Source: Allobosea sp. CRIB-10
Lineage (GTDB): Bacteria > Pseudomonadota > Alphaproteobacteria > Rhizobiales > Beijerinckiaceae
Direction of reading: 5' to 3'
Assembly: GCF_900112185.1 (NCBI RefSeq)
Contig: NZ_FOKP01000007.1
Location: 1-64,000, forward strand
Length of the DNA: 64,000 nt
The position numbers and the translations under genes were made by a program. The notes beneath the pieces were generated by a model that saw only the letters and a list, made by a program, of their open reading frames with translations, searched no databases and was not told the origin of the DNA. Shown piece after piece: positions 9,488-18,231 of this stretch (position 1 is its first letter; every line of letters starts with the position of its first letter).

Positions 9488-10570
9488 ATGAGCGACCGCA
9501 GCTTGACGAGGCGCGGGGTCATCGGCGCGTTCGGCGCGATGGCGCTGGCACAACCTTCATCGGTCTCGGCTCAATCGAATGAGCGCATCGTCGTTGCCTC
9601 CTATGGCGGACGGATGCAGGACAGCCAGCGCGCGGCCTATTTTGAGCCGTTTGCAAAGGAAACCGGCATCGCAGTCACCGACGCGACGGGGATCACGCTC
9701 GCCAAGATCAGAGCGATGGTCGCCAGCAAAAACGTCGAATGGGACGTCTTCCTCGCTACGCATGAGGAATTGGTGTCGCTCGCCGAAGCGGGGCTTCTCG
9801 AGAAGATCGACTACGGCCAGCTGAGCAAGGCGACGATGGGAGAGATAGACCCACGTCTCGTCCACGAATATGGCGTCGGGTCGCAGTATTATGCCTCGGT
9901 CATCGCCTATAACACGCGAAAGTATAGTAAGGACAATCATCCGAAGAGCTGGTCGGATGTATGGAACGCCACCAAATTTCCGGGGCCGCGTATTCTTCCG
10001 GCGGGAAGCTACCAGCTTCGCCCCATCGAACCTGCACTGCTGGCCGATGGCGTGCCGGCTGAGAAGCTGTACCCGCTCGACCTCGAAAGAGCCTATGCAA
10101 GCCTGAGCAAGATCCGACCAAATGTCATCAAATGGGTCAGCTCCGGCAATGCCGCACCGCAGGCGCTGGTCGACGGCGAGGCAGATATCGCCATCGCCAA
10201 TCACGGCCGGATCGCGCAATTGCGGGACGAGGGCGCGCCCGTCGACTATGTCTGGGATGGCGCGGTCGTGACCGGCTCCTTCTGGGCCATTCCGAAGGGC
10301 GCCAAGAACTACAAGAACTCACTCAAGTTCATCGAGTTCGCTTCGCGAGCCGATCGTCAGGTCGATTTCGCCACCCGCATGCCCTACGGCCCGTCCAACA
10401 TGAAGGCTTCGGAAGCGTTGCCGGCGAAGCTTGTCAGGGACAATCCTGTCGCGGCGGAAAACCGCTCGAAGGTGATCTTCATGGATGCGCACTCCTGGGC
10501 GCTGAAGACCGGCGGAAAATCCGTTCTGGAGCGCAATATCGAGATGTGGAACCGCTGGATCCGCACGTAA
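9488..10570 (+). CDS. extracellular solute-binding protein, spermidine/putrescine type
   Basis: The protein has 360 residues. The start ATG follows GGGAGGGG with good spacing. The N-terminus LTRRGVIGAFGAMALA is a twin-arginine-like export signal with cleavage likely after SVSA. The body begins ERIVVASYGGRMQDSQRAAY and resembles the PotD/Fe-binding group (family SBP_bac_8). It should capture the substrate in the periplasm for the permease at 10646. An in-frame upstream start at 9437 is rejected because it would place the Shine-Dalgarno inside the gene. Confidence 0.92.
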   Translation: MSDRSLTRRGVIGAFGAMALAQPSSVSAQSNERIVVASYGGRMQDSQRAAYFEPFAKETGIAVTDATGITLAKIRAMVASKNVEWDVFLATHEELVSLAEAGLLEKIDYGQLSKATMGEIDPRLVHEYGVGSQYYASVIAYNTRKYSKDNHPKSWSDVWNATKFPGPRILPAGSYQLRPIEPALLADGVPAEKLYPLDLERAYASLSKIRPNVIKWVSSGNAAPQALVDGEADIAIANHGRIAQLRDEGAPVDYVWDGAVVTGSFWAIPKGAKNYKNSLKFIEFASRADRQVDFATRMPYGPSNMKASEALPAKLVRDNPVAAENRSKVIFMDAHSWALKTGGKSVLERNIEMWNRWIRT

Positions 10571-10578
10571 ACGCCACT

Positions 10579-10613
10579 CCCTCCGCCGGCGGCCGAGACC
10601 CGCCGGCGGAGGG
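10579..10613. promoter_or_regulatory. intercistronic hairpin between binding protein and permease
   Basis: Perfect 14-bp stem: CCCTCCGCCGGCGG (10579-10592) and CCGCCGGCGGAGGG (10600-10613) around a 7-base loop. No T-run follows, so it is not a classic terminator. Such stems after a binding-protein gene usually protect the upstream mRNA and reduce read-through, giving more binding protein than permease. Confidence 0.8.
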
Positions 10614-10645
10614 ACACGGATCGCAACCGGGATGCGAAACTGATC

Positions 10646-12412
10646 ATGAGCACCCCTAAATCTCGCCGATTTCGCTTCCTGTCATCGGGACCCGGACTGC
10701 TGTTCCTGCCTGCGCTGGCTTTTCTTCTCGTCACTTACGTCCTTCCAATCCTCGGCCTTCTGATGAAGAGCTTCGGAAATGAAGGTTGGACCCTGCAGCA
10801 CTATGCGGACGTCATGTCGGATACGCTGTTGTGGGGCGTATTCGTCAGTACTTTCGTTCTGGCGCTGGAGGTGACGATCATCTGTGCCGTGATCGCCTAC
10901 CCACTCGCATATGCGGTACTGCGCATGTCTGCGCGGACACAGAAGCTGGTCCTGCTTCTGATGCTCATGCCGCTTTGGACCAGCGTTCTCGTGCGCGCCT
11001 ATTCATGGATCGTCCTGCTCGGCAGGCAGGGCATCGTCAATAATGCGCTGCTCGGAATCGGCATCGTGCCGGAGCCGCTACAGATTCTCTATGGCCGCTT
11101 CGCTGTTGCGCTCGGCCTCGTGCATCTTCTCATCCCATTCGTATTCTTTCCCCTCTTCGCCGTCATGCGTCGCTTCGACGGCAGGCTCCTGGCGGCGGCG
11201 GGTAGCCTTGGGGCCAATCCTGTCGTCGCCTTCTTGCTTGTTTTTCTGCCGCTCACACTGCCCGGCCTGTTCTCCGGCAGCCTGATCGTCTTCCTTCACG
11301 GTATCGGCTACTTCGTGACTCCCGCCATTCTCGGCGGGTTGAAGGAAGTGACCTATGTCATGCTGATCGAAGAGCAGGTAAACAACCTGTTCAATTGGGA
11401 GCATGCAGCCGTCATGGCGGTCATCCTCCTCGTCGCGACCCTGATCATCGTGCTCGTCTGTGCCCGCTCGCTCGGACTGATCGAAGGCGGCAAGAATAGT
11501 TCGCCGAAGCCGGCCCGTGCCTTCGTGCTCCTCCTGCGTGCTGTCGGCATAGTCCAGGCGCGGCTAGGTGCACGGCCGAGCAGGATGGGAAAACACTCGG
11601 TCATGCATTTCACCGGCGTTGCCTCCGATCTGATGGGAAAGACCTTTGCCGTTCTAACTCTACTTTTCCTGCTGACGCCGATCTTCATCCTGCTGCCGCT
11701 GAGCTTCAGCGCATCCCCGTTCTTGCGGTTTCCCCCGTCTGACTGGTCATTGCGTTGGTACGAGACGTATCTGTCGCGTCCGGATTGGACCGGGCCGACG
11801 TTCACGAGCTTGCAGGTTGCGTGTGTCAGCGCGCTTCTCGTAACGACATTGGGGCTTGCCGCCGCAGTGGGCGTCACACGCTCGCCTTCGCGTCTGGCCC
11901 AATTCGCGCTCGCGCTCATGCTGTCACCAGCGATGATCCCGACGCTGATTATCGCGGTCGCACTTTATTTCCAGATGTCCGCGATAGGGCTCGCCGGCAG
12001 CAAGGCCGGCTTGGTCATCGCTCATCTCGTCATCGGCCTTCCAATCGTCGTGCTGATCCTGATTGGTGGTCTGAGAAACGCTGATCAGCGCCCGGAAATG
12101 GCGGCACGCAGCCTGGGTGCGTCGCCAACTCGCGCCTTCATGAAGACGACGTTCGTCATGATCAGGCCCAGCATCATCGCTGCCGGACTCTTTGCCTTCC
12201 TCGCATCGTTCGACGATGTCACCGTGGCCCTCTTCATCAGCGGCACTTCGGCGGTGACGCTGCCGGTGAAGATGTGGGAGAGCGTCCGGCTGGAACTCGA
12301 TCCAACGCTGGCTGCGGTATCCAGCGTGCTGGTGCTGCTCTCGATCGCTCTTCTCTCGATGTCGGAGTTGGCGAAACGTCTCGGCAGAAAAGCAGACTCG
12401 TCACAAGGTTGA
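10646..12412 (+). CDS. ABC transporter permease, fused PotB-PotC type
   Basis: The protein has 588 residues, twice the usual size. Two BPD_transp_1 domains lie in tandem. The first carries the EAA-like loop SLGANPVVAFLLVFLPL (about 185-201), the second SLGASPTRAFMKTTFVMI (about 489-506). A linker of about 60 residues between them is hydrophilic. It probably forms the whole membrane channel as one chain, as in fused FbpB or SfuB proteins. It belongs with the PotA-like ATPase and PotD-like protein just upstream. No terminator is obvious after it. Confidence 0.92.
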   Translation: MSTPKSRRFRFLSSGPGLLFLPALAFLLVTYVLPILGLLMKSFGNEGWTLQHYADVMSDTLLWGVFVSTFVLALEVTIICAVIAYPLAYAVLRMSARTQKLVLLLMLMPLWTSVLVRAYSWIVLLGRQGIVNNALLGIGIVPEPLQILYGRFAVALGLVHLLIPFVFFPLFAVMRRFDGRLLAAAGSLGANPVVAFLLVFLPLTLPGLFSGSLIVFLHGIGYFVTPAILGGLKEVTYVMLIEEQVNNLFNWEHAAVMAVILLVATLIIVLVCARSLGLIEGGKNSSPKPARAFVLLLRAVGIVQARLGARPSRMGKHSVMHFTGVASDLMGKTFAVLTLLFLLTPIFILLPLSFSASPFLRFPPSDWSLRWYETYLSRPDWTGPTFTSLQVACVSALLVTTLGLAAAVGVTRSPSRLAQFALALMLSPAMIPTLIIAVALYFQMSAIGLAGSKAGLVIAHLVIGLPIVVLILIGGLRNADQRPEMAARSLGASPTRAFMKTTFVMIRPSIIAAGLFAFLASFDDVTVALFISGTSAVTLPVKMWESVRLELDPTLAAVSSVLVLLSIALLSMSELAKRLGRKADSSQG

Positions 12413-13084
12413 GATCGCAATCCGGGACCGGCGGGGCCCAGTCCGAGGTACACAAATTGCTGTTCATCGAGACAGGGTAGGCAATCCGCCGGAGGGCTGC
12501 ACAGGCGAATTCCTCCAGTGTCGACTGGGCATTGGGGGATGTGTTGGACTTTGTCTTGCAAGGTCCGTGAAACGCTATTGCACTTATAGTAGTGTGTCTG
12601 TTCCGGGCTCTGGCGGCGTCGACGCTCGAGCCGACGAGCCGAGCCGACTTCAGTATGCGACGATTTTCGATACGCGCTGGCTGGAGCCAAGCTGAAGAGC
12701 GAGCCTGGAAAGGAACCGCGGCTGCCCAAGTGACGGATCGGAATCGCGCCTCGGGCCAAGACGCGCAATCGTCGAGAACCGTCATGCGGGGTGTCATAAA
12801 GGAATGCCCCCAATCTGCCTCAAGGCCACGATCTCGCACCACAATTCGCAGCCGTCGATGAGCGCGCTCGCGAAACCGGCGAAATTTGCCGCGCCGGCAG
12901 GTGAAGCGCCGGCCTCAGCCCTTGCGTGCATCGGCGAGGCGCAGTGCAAAAAAACCGGCCGCCACGCAGCAATGAGGGCGGCCAAGAGCCGATCGGCGGG
13001 CTTCGGCTCGCCCTTGAAGGCGCCGGCAGCGGCGCTTGACAGGCGTCACGCGAGCCCGAACCCTACGGGTGCGTTGGAGGGCTG
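12413..13084. other. 672-bp stretch without a recognisable gene
   Basis: Several open frames cross it on both strands but none has a recognisable motif, ribosome site or consistent codon pattern. It shares two short strings with the regulatory region at 9401-9443: TTTCGATACG at 12665-12674, and TGCAATAG on the minus strand at 12575-12582. A minus-strand hairpin with a T-run lies near 12948-12983. It may be decayed sequence or hold an unrecognised regulatory site. Confidence 0.4.
12948..12983 (-). terminator. possible rho-independent terminator, minus strand
   Basis: On the minus strand GGCCGCC and GGCGGCC pair around a 13-base loop and are followed by GG and seven T. The shape fits an intrinsic terminator, but no minus-strand gene upstream of it is recognised, so it may be a leftover of a lost gene. 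Confidence 0.4.
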
Positions 13085-13333
13085 ATGAGGGTGACGCGTG
13101 CCAACATCAAGATTTTCGTCACGGCCACCGCGCTGGGCTGTCTGTCGACAGCGGCGCCGGCCATGGCGATCGAAGGGCGATATCGCGTCGAAGGCCGGAT
13201 CACGGCCGAGAAGCGCTATGCTGGCGAGGCCATCCTGCGCCGCAGCGGGGAGGTCTACGGCATCTACTCTGCAGCAATCGCCGAACGCGCAAGAGACCAC
13301 GCCCTCAAAGGAAAAGTCGAACTCAGATTCTGA
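13085..13333 (+). CDS. small putative exported protein
   Basis: The protein has 82 residues and I do not recognise the family with confidence. The first 28 residues are a clean Sec signal peptide (basic MRVTRANIK, hydrophobic core, cleavage after APAMA). The mature part starts IEGRYRVEGRITAEKRYAGE, which looks like one strand-rich repeat. GGAGGG lies 5 bases before the ATG. The last 25 residues look less protein-like, so the gene may be frameshifted near its end. Confidence 0.45.
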   Translation: MRVTRANIKIFVTATALGCLSTAAPAMAIEGRYRVEGRITAEKRYAGEAILRRSGEVYGIYSAAIAERARDHALKGKVELRF

Positions 13334-13454
13334 AGAAGGCGCGGAGGCACGGCCGACCTACCGCACATCGCCGCCCCTCGACGCGCCCCGGGGGGGGGCA
13401 TGTCAAGTTGTCTGCCAGGGGCGGCCGGCCTCCCGCCTTCATTCGGTTCGCGAC

Positions 13455-14450
13455 ATGCATCGCCGCTCCCTTCTGGCTGCCCTGGCAACATGCGGTTTTG
13501 CGACAACGATGCGCACGGCCGGATCGGCTGAGCCTGCGAAGCGGGTTTCGATCATGGTCGGGCTGCCGCTTGACCATCCCATCGCGCGCACGCGGCTGGC
13601 CGAACTGCATCAGTTGCTGGGCGAGCGGGGCTGGCTCGATGGCCGGAACCTGCGTGTGAGCGCGCGATTCTGGGGGACAAGCGCAGCTGATCTGGCTCGC
13701 GCCGCGGCCGAGATCGTCCGCGACAGGCCCGACATCATCGTCGTCGGCTCCAGCACCGAGACGGCGGCCGTGCTGGCCGAAACCCGCCAGATTCCTGTCC
13801 TGTTCGGGACGGCATCCGATCCGGTCGGAAGTGGCTTCGTGCGCTCGCTCGAACGTCCCGACGGGAATGCGACGGGCTTCAGCAACAACGATCCCGTGAT
13901 GTCGGAGAAATGGGTCGAGCTGCTGAGCGAGATCGCCCCGGGGACACAGCGCATCGGCGTGGTCTTCAACCCACGCACGACACCGGCGGCCGGCGCGACC
14001 TATCTGGCGCTCCTGCAGGCGGCCATACCCGCGGGTGCGGCGTCCTTCGAGGTTCTCCACGTTACCGAGCCTTCCACCATAGACGGCGTCATCACGGGGT
14101 TCGCCGCCAAGGGAGCCGGCGGGGGCCTGATCTTTCTCCCCGACAGCTTCACCTTCCGCAACGCGGCACTCTGCACCGCTGCCGCAGCGCGGGTGGCTCT
14201 ACCCGCCGTCTATCCTTTCGACACCTTCACTCTGCAGGGCGGGCTGATGTCCTATGCCGGCGCGCGGGAGGAGACGGGCGAGTTGATCGCCTCCTATATC
14301 GATCTCATCCTGCGCGGCGCCAATGTCGCCGAGTTGCCGGTGCAGTTCTCGCGCAGCTTCGAGCTGGTCATCAACGAGAAGGCCGCTGTTGCCCTGGGCT
14401 TGATCCTGCCGGCATCGCTGCGGATCCGCGCGCAACGGATCCTGTCGTGA
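13455..14450 (+). CDS. ABC-type periplasmic binding protein, PF04392 (TrpX-like) group
   Basis: The protein has 331 residues. The N-terminus MHRRSLLAALATCGFATTM is an export signal. The body matches the ABC_sub_bind family (RDRPDIIVVGSSTETAAVLA, LFGTASDPVGSGFV, IGVVFNPRTTPAA). No permease or ATPase is near. Instead it overlaps by GTGA a hybrid histidine kinase. I infer it works as a periplasmic sensor partner, as TorT does for TorS, rather than in transport. Upstream in-frame codons exist, but the signal peptide fixes the start. Confidence 0.85.
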   Translation: MHRRSLLAALATCGFATTMRTAGSAEPAKRVSIMVGLPLDHPIARTRLAELHQLLGERGWLDGRNLRVSARFWGTSAADLARAAAEIVRDRPDIIVVGSSTETAAVLAETRQIPVLFGTASDPVGSGFVRSLERPDGNATGFSNNDPVMSEKWVELLSEIAPGTQRIGVVFNPRTTPAAGATYLALLQAAIPAGAASFEVLHVTEPSTIDGVITGFAAKGAGGGLIFLPDSFTFRNAALCTAAAARVALPAVYPFDTFTLQGGLMSYAGAREETGELIASYIDLILRGANVAELPVQFSRSFELVINEKAAVALGLILPASLRIRAQRILS

Positions 14451-17158
14451 CGGCGCCGGATGCGGCAGAGCAGGGCGGCCCGCCCCGCCAGCGCAGCGAG
14501 CTCGCCCGCAAATACGCGATCTTCGTGGGGGTGGCGATCTGCCTCGCGCTCGGCCTCAGCACCGCGATCGCGACATTCTTCGCGTTCTCTGATCAGCGAG
14601 CGCTGCTGGTCCGGGTGCAGCAGGAGCAGGCGCGAGCGGCCGCCCAGAGGATCGGGACTTTCGTCGCCGGCATCATGGACCATCTCGACTGGTCCTCGCA
14701 AAGCGGCGCCAGCGCGAACTCTTCCGAGGAGCGCCGGCTCGACGGCCTGCGGCTGATGCGGCAAGCGCCGGCCGTCCTGGAACTGCGCCAGATCGATCAG
14801 GCCGGGCGCGAGCAGCTCTCGCTCTCGCGCTCGGCGCGGGATCGCGTCGGCAGCGGCACCGATTGGTCGACCGACCCGGGCTTCCAGGCCGCACTTGCCC
14901 GGGGCAGTCATTACGGTGAGGTCGAGTTCCGGCGCGGCTCGGAACCGCATATGGTGCTGCTGCGGCGAGCTGCGTCGCCGCCGCAGTGGGTCGCGCGTGC
15001 GACCGTCAATCTCGTCTTCATCCGGGAACTGGTCTCGCGGCTCAAGGTGGGTGAGGCGGGGCGCGCCTATATCGTGACGCGCTCGGGACGGTTGATTGCC
15101 CATCCCGATCTGCGCTTCGTGCTCCGGAACACCAATCTTGCCGGCCTCGTCGGCGCGCATGAGGCCGCCGGCGCGCCCGGAGCGGGGCTGTCGGTGGTCG
15201 ATATCGAGGGGCGGCGGGTCCTGTCCGTCATGGCCGCGGTGCCCGACCTCGACTGGAACGTGGTGATCGACCTGCCGGAGAGCGAGGCGTTCGCGCCGAT
15301 CCATGCGTCGATCCTGCGCTCGCTCGTGCTGCTGGCGCTGGCTCTGCTCGTCGCGGTGCTGGCCGGCATTGCCCTGAGCCGGAAGCTCGTCGCACCGATC
15401 AAGACTCTCGGCGAAGGTGCCGCACGGATCGGCCGGGGCGAGCTGGATGCGCGGATCGACATCCGCACGGGCGACGAGCTGCAGCAGCTGGGCGAGCAGT
15501 TCAACGTGATGGCCGAGCGCTTGGCAGAAAGCCGTGCCGTCCTGGAAGACAAGGTTGTCGAGCGGACCGCGGCTTTGGCGAAGGCCTTGCAGCTGGCCTC
15601 CGCCGGGCAAAAAAAGGCGGAAGAGGCGACGCGGGCGAAATCCCGGTTTCTGGCTGTGGTCGGACACGACATCCGCACGCCGCTGTCCGGCGTGCTCGGC
15701 GTCCTCGAACTGATCGACCGCCGGCGCTTGAGCCAGCGCGACCGCCGCCTGATCACCATGGCTGCGACTTCCGGGGAAGCCCTGGTCGATCTCGCCAATG
15801 CGACACTTGACCTGTCGCGCCTCGAGGCCGGAACCGAGGGTATCGACCGGCGCGACTTCGATCTCGGCGCTCTCCTGAACGCGGCGGTGGCGCTGATGCG
15901 GCCGCAGGCGGAGCAGAAGGGGCTCGCCCTGACGCTCCGTCCGCCACCGGCCGTGCTGCGCCTCCACGGCGATGCTGGCAAGATCCACAGGATCCTGATC
16001 AACCTGCTGCGCAATGCGATCAGCTTCACCGAACAGGGCGAGATCGTGCTCGGGTCTGACTTGCAGCGCGTCTTCTCACCCGAGGGGTTCGAGCTGACAT
16101 TGGAGGTGCGCGATACCGGCATCGGCATCGATCCGGCGATGCAGCCGCGGATATTCCAGGATTTCGTGCAGGTCGATCCGGCGACGGGGCGGCGCAACGG
16201 CGGCGTCGGCCTTGGCCTGGCGATCTGCGCCAAGCTGGCGGAGTTGATGGGCGGTTCCATCTCCGTGATCAGCCAGAAAGGGGAGGGCAGCACCTTCCTG
16301 GTCAAGCTGCCGATGGCGGTGGCCAGATCCGCGGCCCGGCCGGGCGAAGTCACGGCCGGACAGCTGCAGCGTGTCCTCGTGGTCGACGACGATCCGGTGA
16401 CGCGCGAGGTCGCGCGTTTGATGGTCGGCAAGGCCGGCCACAAGGTGCAGGCCGCGGCTTCTGGCGAAGCGGCTTTGAAGACGCTCGGCAAGCGCAGCTT
16501 CGATCTCGTGCTGCTCGACATGCATATGGGCGGAATCGACGGAGTCGAGACCGCGCGGGCGATCCGCGGGCTGCCGGGTATCGCTCAGCCCCGGATCGTT
16601 GCCCTCACGGCGGACGTTTCCCCGCAGACGATGCGGCGCATGCGGGCGGTGGGGCTGACCACGATCCTGTCGAAGCCGATCACCTCCGTGGCCCTGCTGC
16701 AGGTGGTCGGACATGGCGAGCGCCATGGCGGCCGGAGTCCGAACGTCGCCCTCTCCGGCGACGGGCCGGTCGATGCGGGTTTCTTCCGGGCCCAGCGCAG
16801 CCTGATCGGGGAGGCGCGCACGCGCCAGCTCGTGACACTGTTCGCGAGCGTGTCGGAGACGATCCTGACGGGGATGCGAGCTGCTTCGCGGGCCGCCGAC
16901 CGCGCCGAGCTGAGACGGCTGGCGCACCAGCTGGCGAGCTCTGCCGGGGCGGTCGGCCTCGGCCGGCTCTTTGCCATCGCCAACGCGCTGGAGCGCGATG
17001 CGCGGGATACCGGTCCCGAAGCGCTCGCTGCCGCGGTCGAGATGCTCGGACAGGCGAGAGACGAGGCGCTGGAAGCCTTGACCGAGCTGGCAGGCGAAGC
17101 GCCTGCCACGGCACCAAGTTCTCAGACGTCGCGTTCCACAGGCACGCCGATCTTGTAG
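14447..17158 (+). CDS. hybrid sensor histidine kinase with REC and HPt domains (TorS-like layout)
   Basis: The protein has 903 residues from a GTG that shares GTGA with the binding protein. The order is TM1 (about 25-45), a periplasmic double-Cache-like sensor, TM2 (about 288-311), HAMP (about 312-365), HisKA with His407 (VVGHDIRTPLSG), HATPase (DTGIGIDPAM, GGVGLGLAICAKL), REC (VLVVDDDPVTREV, Asp691 in LLDMHMGG) and HPt with His827 (RLAHQLASSAG). The full phosphorelay is on one chain, so the final receiver is most likely the OmpR-type regulator encoded convergently at 17122. The 3' ends of the two genes overlap by 37 bp. Confidence 0.93.
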   Translation: MTAPDAAEQGGPPRQRSELARKYAIFVGVAICLALGLSTAIATFFAFSDQRALLVRVQQEQARAAAQRIGTFVAGIMDHLDWSSQSGASANSSEERRLDGLRLMRQAPAVLELRQIDQAGREQLSLSRSARDRVGSGTDWSTDPGFQAALARGSHYGEVEFRRGSEPHMVLLRRAASPPQWVARATVNLVFIRELVSRLKVGEAGRAYIVTRSGRLIAHPDLRFVLRNTNLAGLVGAHEAAGAPGAGLSVVDIEGRRVLSVMAAVPDLDWNVVIDLPESEAFAPIHASILRSLVLLALALLVAVLAGIALSRKLVAPIKTLGEGAARIGRGELDARIDIRTGDELQQLGEQFNVMAERLAESRAVLEDKVVERTAALAKALQLASAGQKKAEEATRAKSRFLAVVGHDIRTPLSGVLGVLELIDRRRLSQRDRRLITMAATSGEALVDLANATLDLSRLEAGTEGIDRRDFDLGALLNAAVALMRPQAEQKGLALTLRPPPAVLRLHGDAGKIHRILINLLRNAISFTEQGEIVLGSDLQRVFSPEGFELTLEVRDTGIGIDPAMQPRIFQDFVQVDPATGRRNGGVGLGLAICAKLAELMGGSISVISQKGEGSTFLVKLPMAVARSAARPGEVTAGQLQRVLVVDDDPVTREVARLMVGKAGHKVQAAASGEAALKTLGKRSFDLVLLDMHMGGIDGVETARAIRGLPGIAQPRIVALTADVSPQTMRRMRAVGLTTILSKPITSVALLQVVGHGERHGGRSPNVALSGDGPVDAGFFRAQRSLIGEARTRQLVTLFASVSETILTGMRAASRAADRAELRRLAHQLASSAGAVGLGRLFAIANALERDARDTGPEALAAAVEMLGQARDEALEALTELAGEAPATAPSSQTSRSTGTPIL

Positions 17159-17841
17159 CCCATGCCGCTGACGGTCGCGATGACGCCCGATTTGCCGGTG
17201 TCCCCGAGCTTCCTGCGCAGACGCGCGACCAACGCATCGACGCTGCGCGCGTCGACATCGGTGAAGCGGTTGCTGATGACCTCGATCAGGTAGTCGCGGC
17301 TGAGCGGATGGCCGGCACTCTCGACGAGGGCGGCGAGCAGGTCGAACTCGCCCCGCGTCAGGCGGATGGGATCGCCATTGATCGTCGCGAGCTCGCGGCG
17401 CAGCAGATCGACGGTGAACGGGCCGAAGGTGGCGACAGTGTTGCGGCGCGCCATGTCGCGCTCGATCCGGCGCCGGCGCAGCAGCGAGCGGGCTCGGGCC
17501 AGCAGGTCGCGCAGATCGACGGGCTTGCTGACATAGTGATCGCCGGCGAGCTCGAGGCCGACGATGCGGTCGACGTCGGCGTCGCGCTGCGTCACGAAGA
17601 TGATGCCGGCATCGGAGACCGACTGGAGCTCGCGGGCGAGCTCGAAGCCATCGCCGTCGGGCAGGACGACATCGATGAAGATCAGGTCCGGCCGGACGCG
17701 CCGGACCGCTTGCCGCGCCTGCACGACGGTCTCGGTTTCCTCGACCTGGAAGCCCTGGTCGGTGAAGTAGCCCGCGATGACCGTGCGGGTGACGGGATCG
17801 TCCTCCACGATGACGAGCCGTTCCTGGGAGGTTGCATCCAT
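17122..17841 (-). CDS. OmpR/TorR-type response regulator
   Basis: The protein has 239 residues from MDATSQ; a longer in-frame start exists but adds 24 non-conserved residues. The receiver domain (about 7-120) has the acidic pair EDD (13-15) and phospho-acceptor Asp57 (FIDVVLPDGDGF). The winged-helix DNA-binding domain (about 135-232) ends RSVDALVARLRRKLGDTG and VSGMGYKIG. It should be phosphorylated by the HPt domain of the neighbouring kinase. The convergent overlapping arrangement may let the two transcripts pair. Confidence 0.92.
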   Translation of the reverse strand: MDATSQERLVIVEDDPVTRTVIAGYFTDQGFQVEETETVVQARQAVRRVRPDLIFIDVVLPDGDGFELARELQSVSDAGIIFVTQRDADVDRIVGLELAGDHYVSKPVDLRDLLARARSLLRRRRIERDMARRNTVATFGPFTVDLLRRELATINGDPIRLTRGEFDLLAALVESAGHPLSRDYLIEVISNRFTDVDARSVDALVARLRRKLGDTGKSGVIATVSGMGYKIGVPVERDV

Positions 17842-17994
17842 CAGCTCTGAATTCCCTCGCCAGCCGGTTCGGTCCGCTATGGCTGGCCGCGCGGACGATT
17901 CAACAGGACGCACCGCACCGCAAGCGTAAGGGAGCCCGATTATGGACGACCGTTCACGCCGCAGGCGAAGGCCGAGCCTTCATCCCCGACAATA

Positions 17995-18194
17995 TCACAT
18001 CACCGGCATGGAGCAGAGGCGCGCCACCGCTTGCGCGCGCGTCCTGGCGCCGAGGCGTTTTCGACGTGGGCGTGGGGGGGCACGGAGATGCCGAGCCTGT
18101 CGGCGATCTGGGCGTCGGACAGGCCGTCCGCGACATGGCAGAGGCAGTCGCTGTCACGGGGCGTCAGGGCAGGCCGCGCCCCGGCGAGTAGCAT
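17995..18194 (-). pseudogene. LuxR-type HTH domain fragment
   Basis: Minus-strand reading gives LTPRDSDCLCHVADGLSDAQ, then IADRLGIS and HAHVENA, the GerE/LuxR helix-turn-helix. After ENA, about ten bases that would encode the RAKL stretch are missing and the frame changes. The continuation LGARTRAQAVARLCSMPVM then stops at 17995-17997. There is also a shortening at the run of seven G at 18074-18080. The N-terminal sensing domain is absent. It is a decayed remnant sitting downstream of the Bug gene. Confidence 0.75.
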
Positions 18195-18231
18195 GGTTGG
18201 TTCATGACTAGGCGAAGACCAGAGCGGGAGC

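Noticed and set aside
12085-12842. Minus-strand open frames over the end of the double permease and beyond
   Set aside because: No recognisable domain, no ribosome site, and half of the length is antisense to the permease gene.
12804-13085. 93-residue plus-strand open frame before the small exported protein
   Set aside because: No ribosome site, no motif and an Ala/Pro-rich shadow-like composition; a minus-strand terminator-like hairpin lies inside it.
13390-13398. Run of nine G, considered as a phase-variable tract
   Set aside because: It lies in a non-coding gap, not in a reading frame or between clear promoter elements, so no switching role can be supported.
14294-15988. 564-residue minus-strand open frame
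   Set aside because: Antisense to the hybrid histidine kinase, with shadow-type composition.
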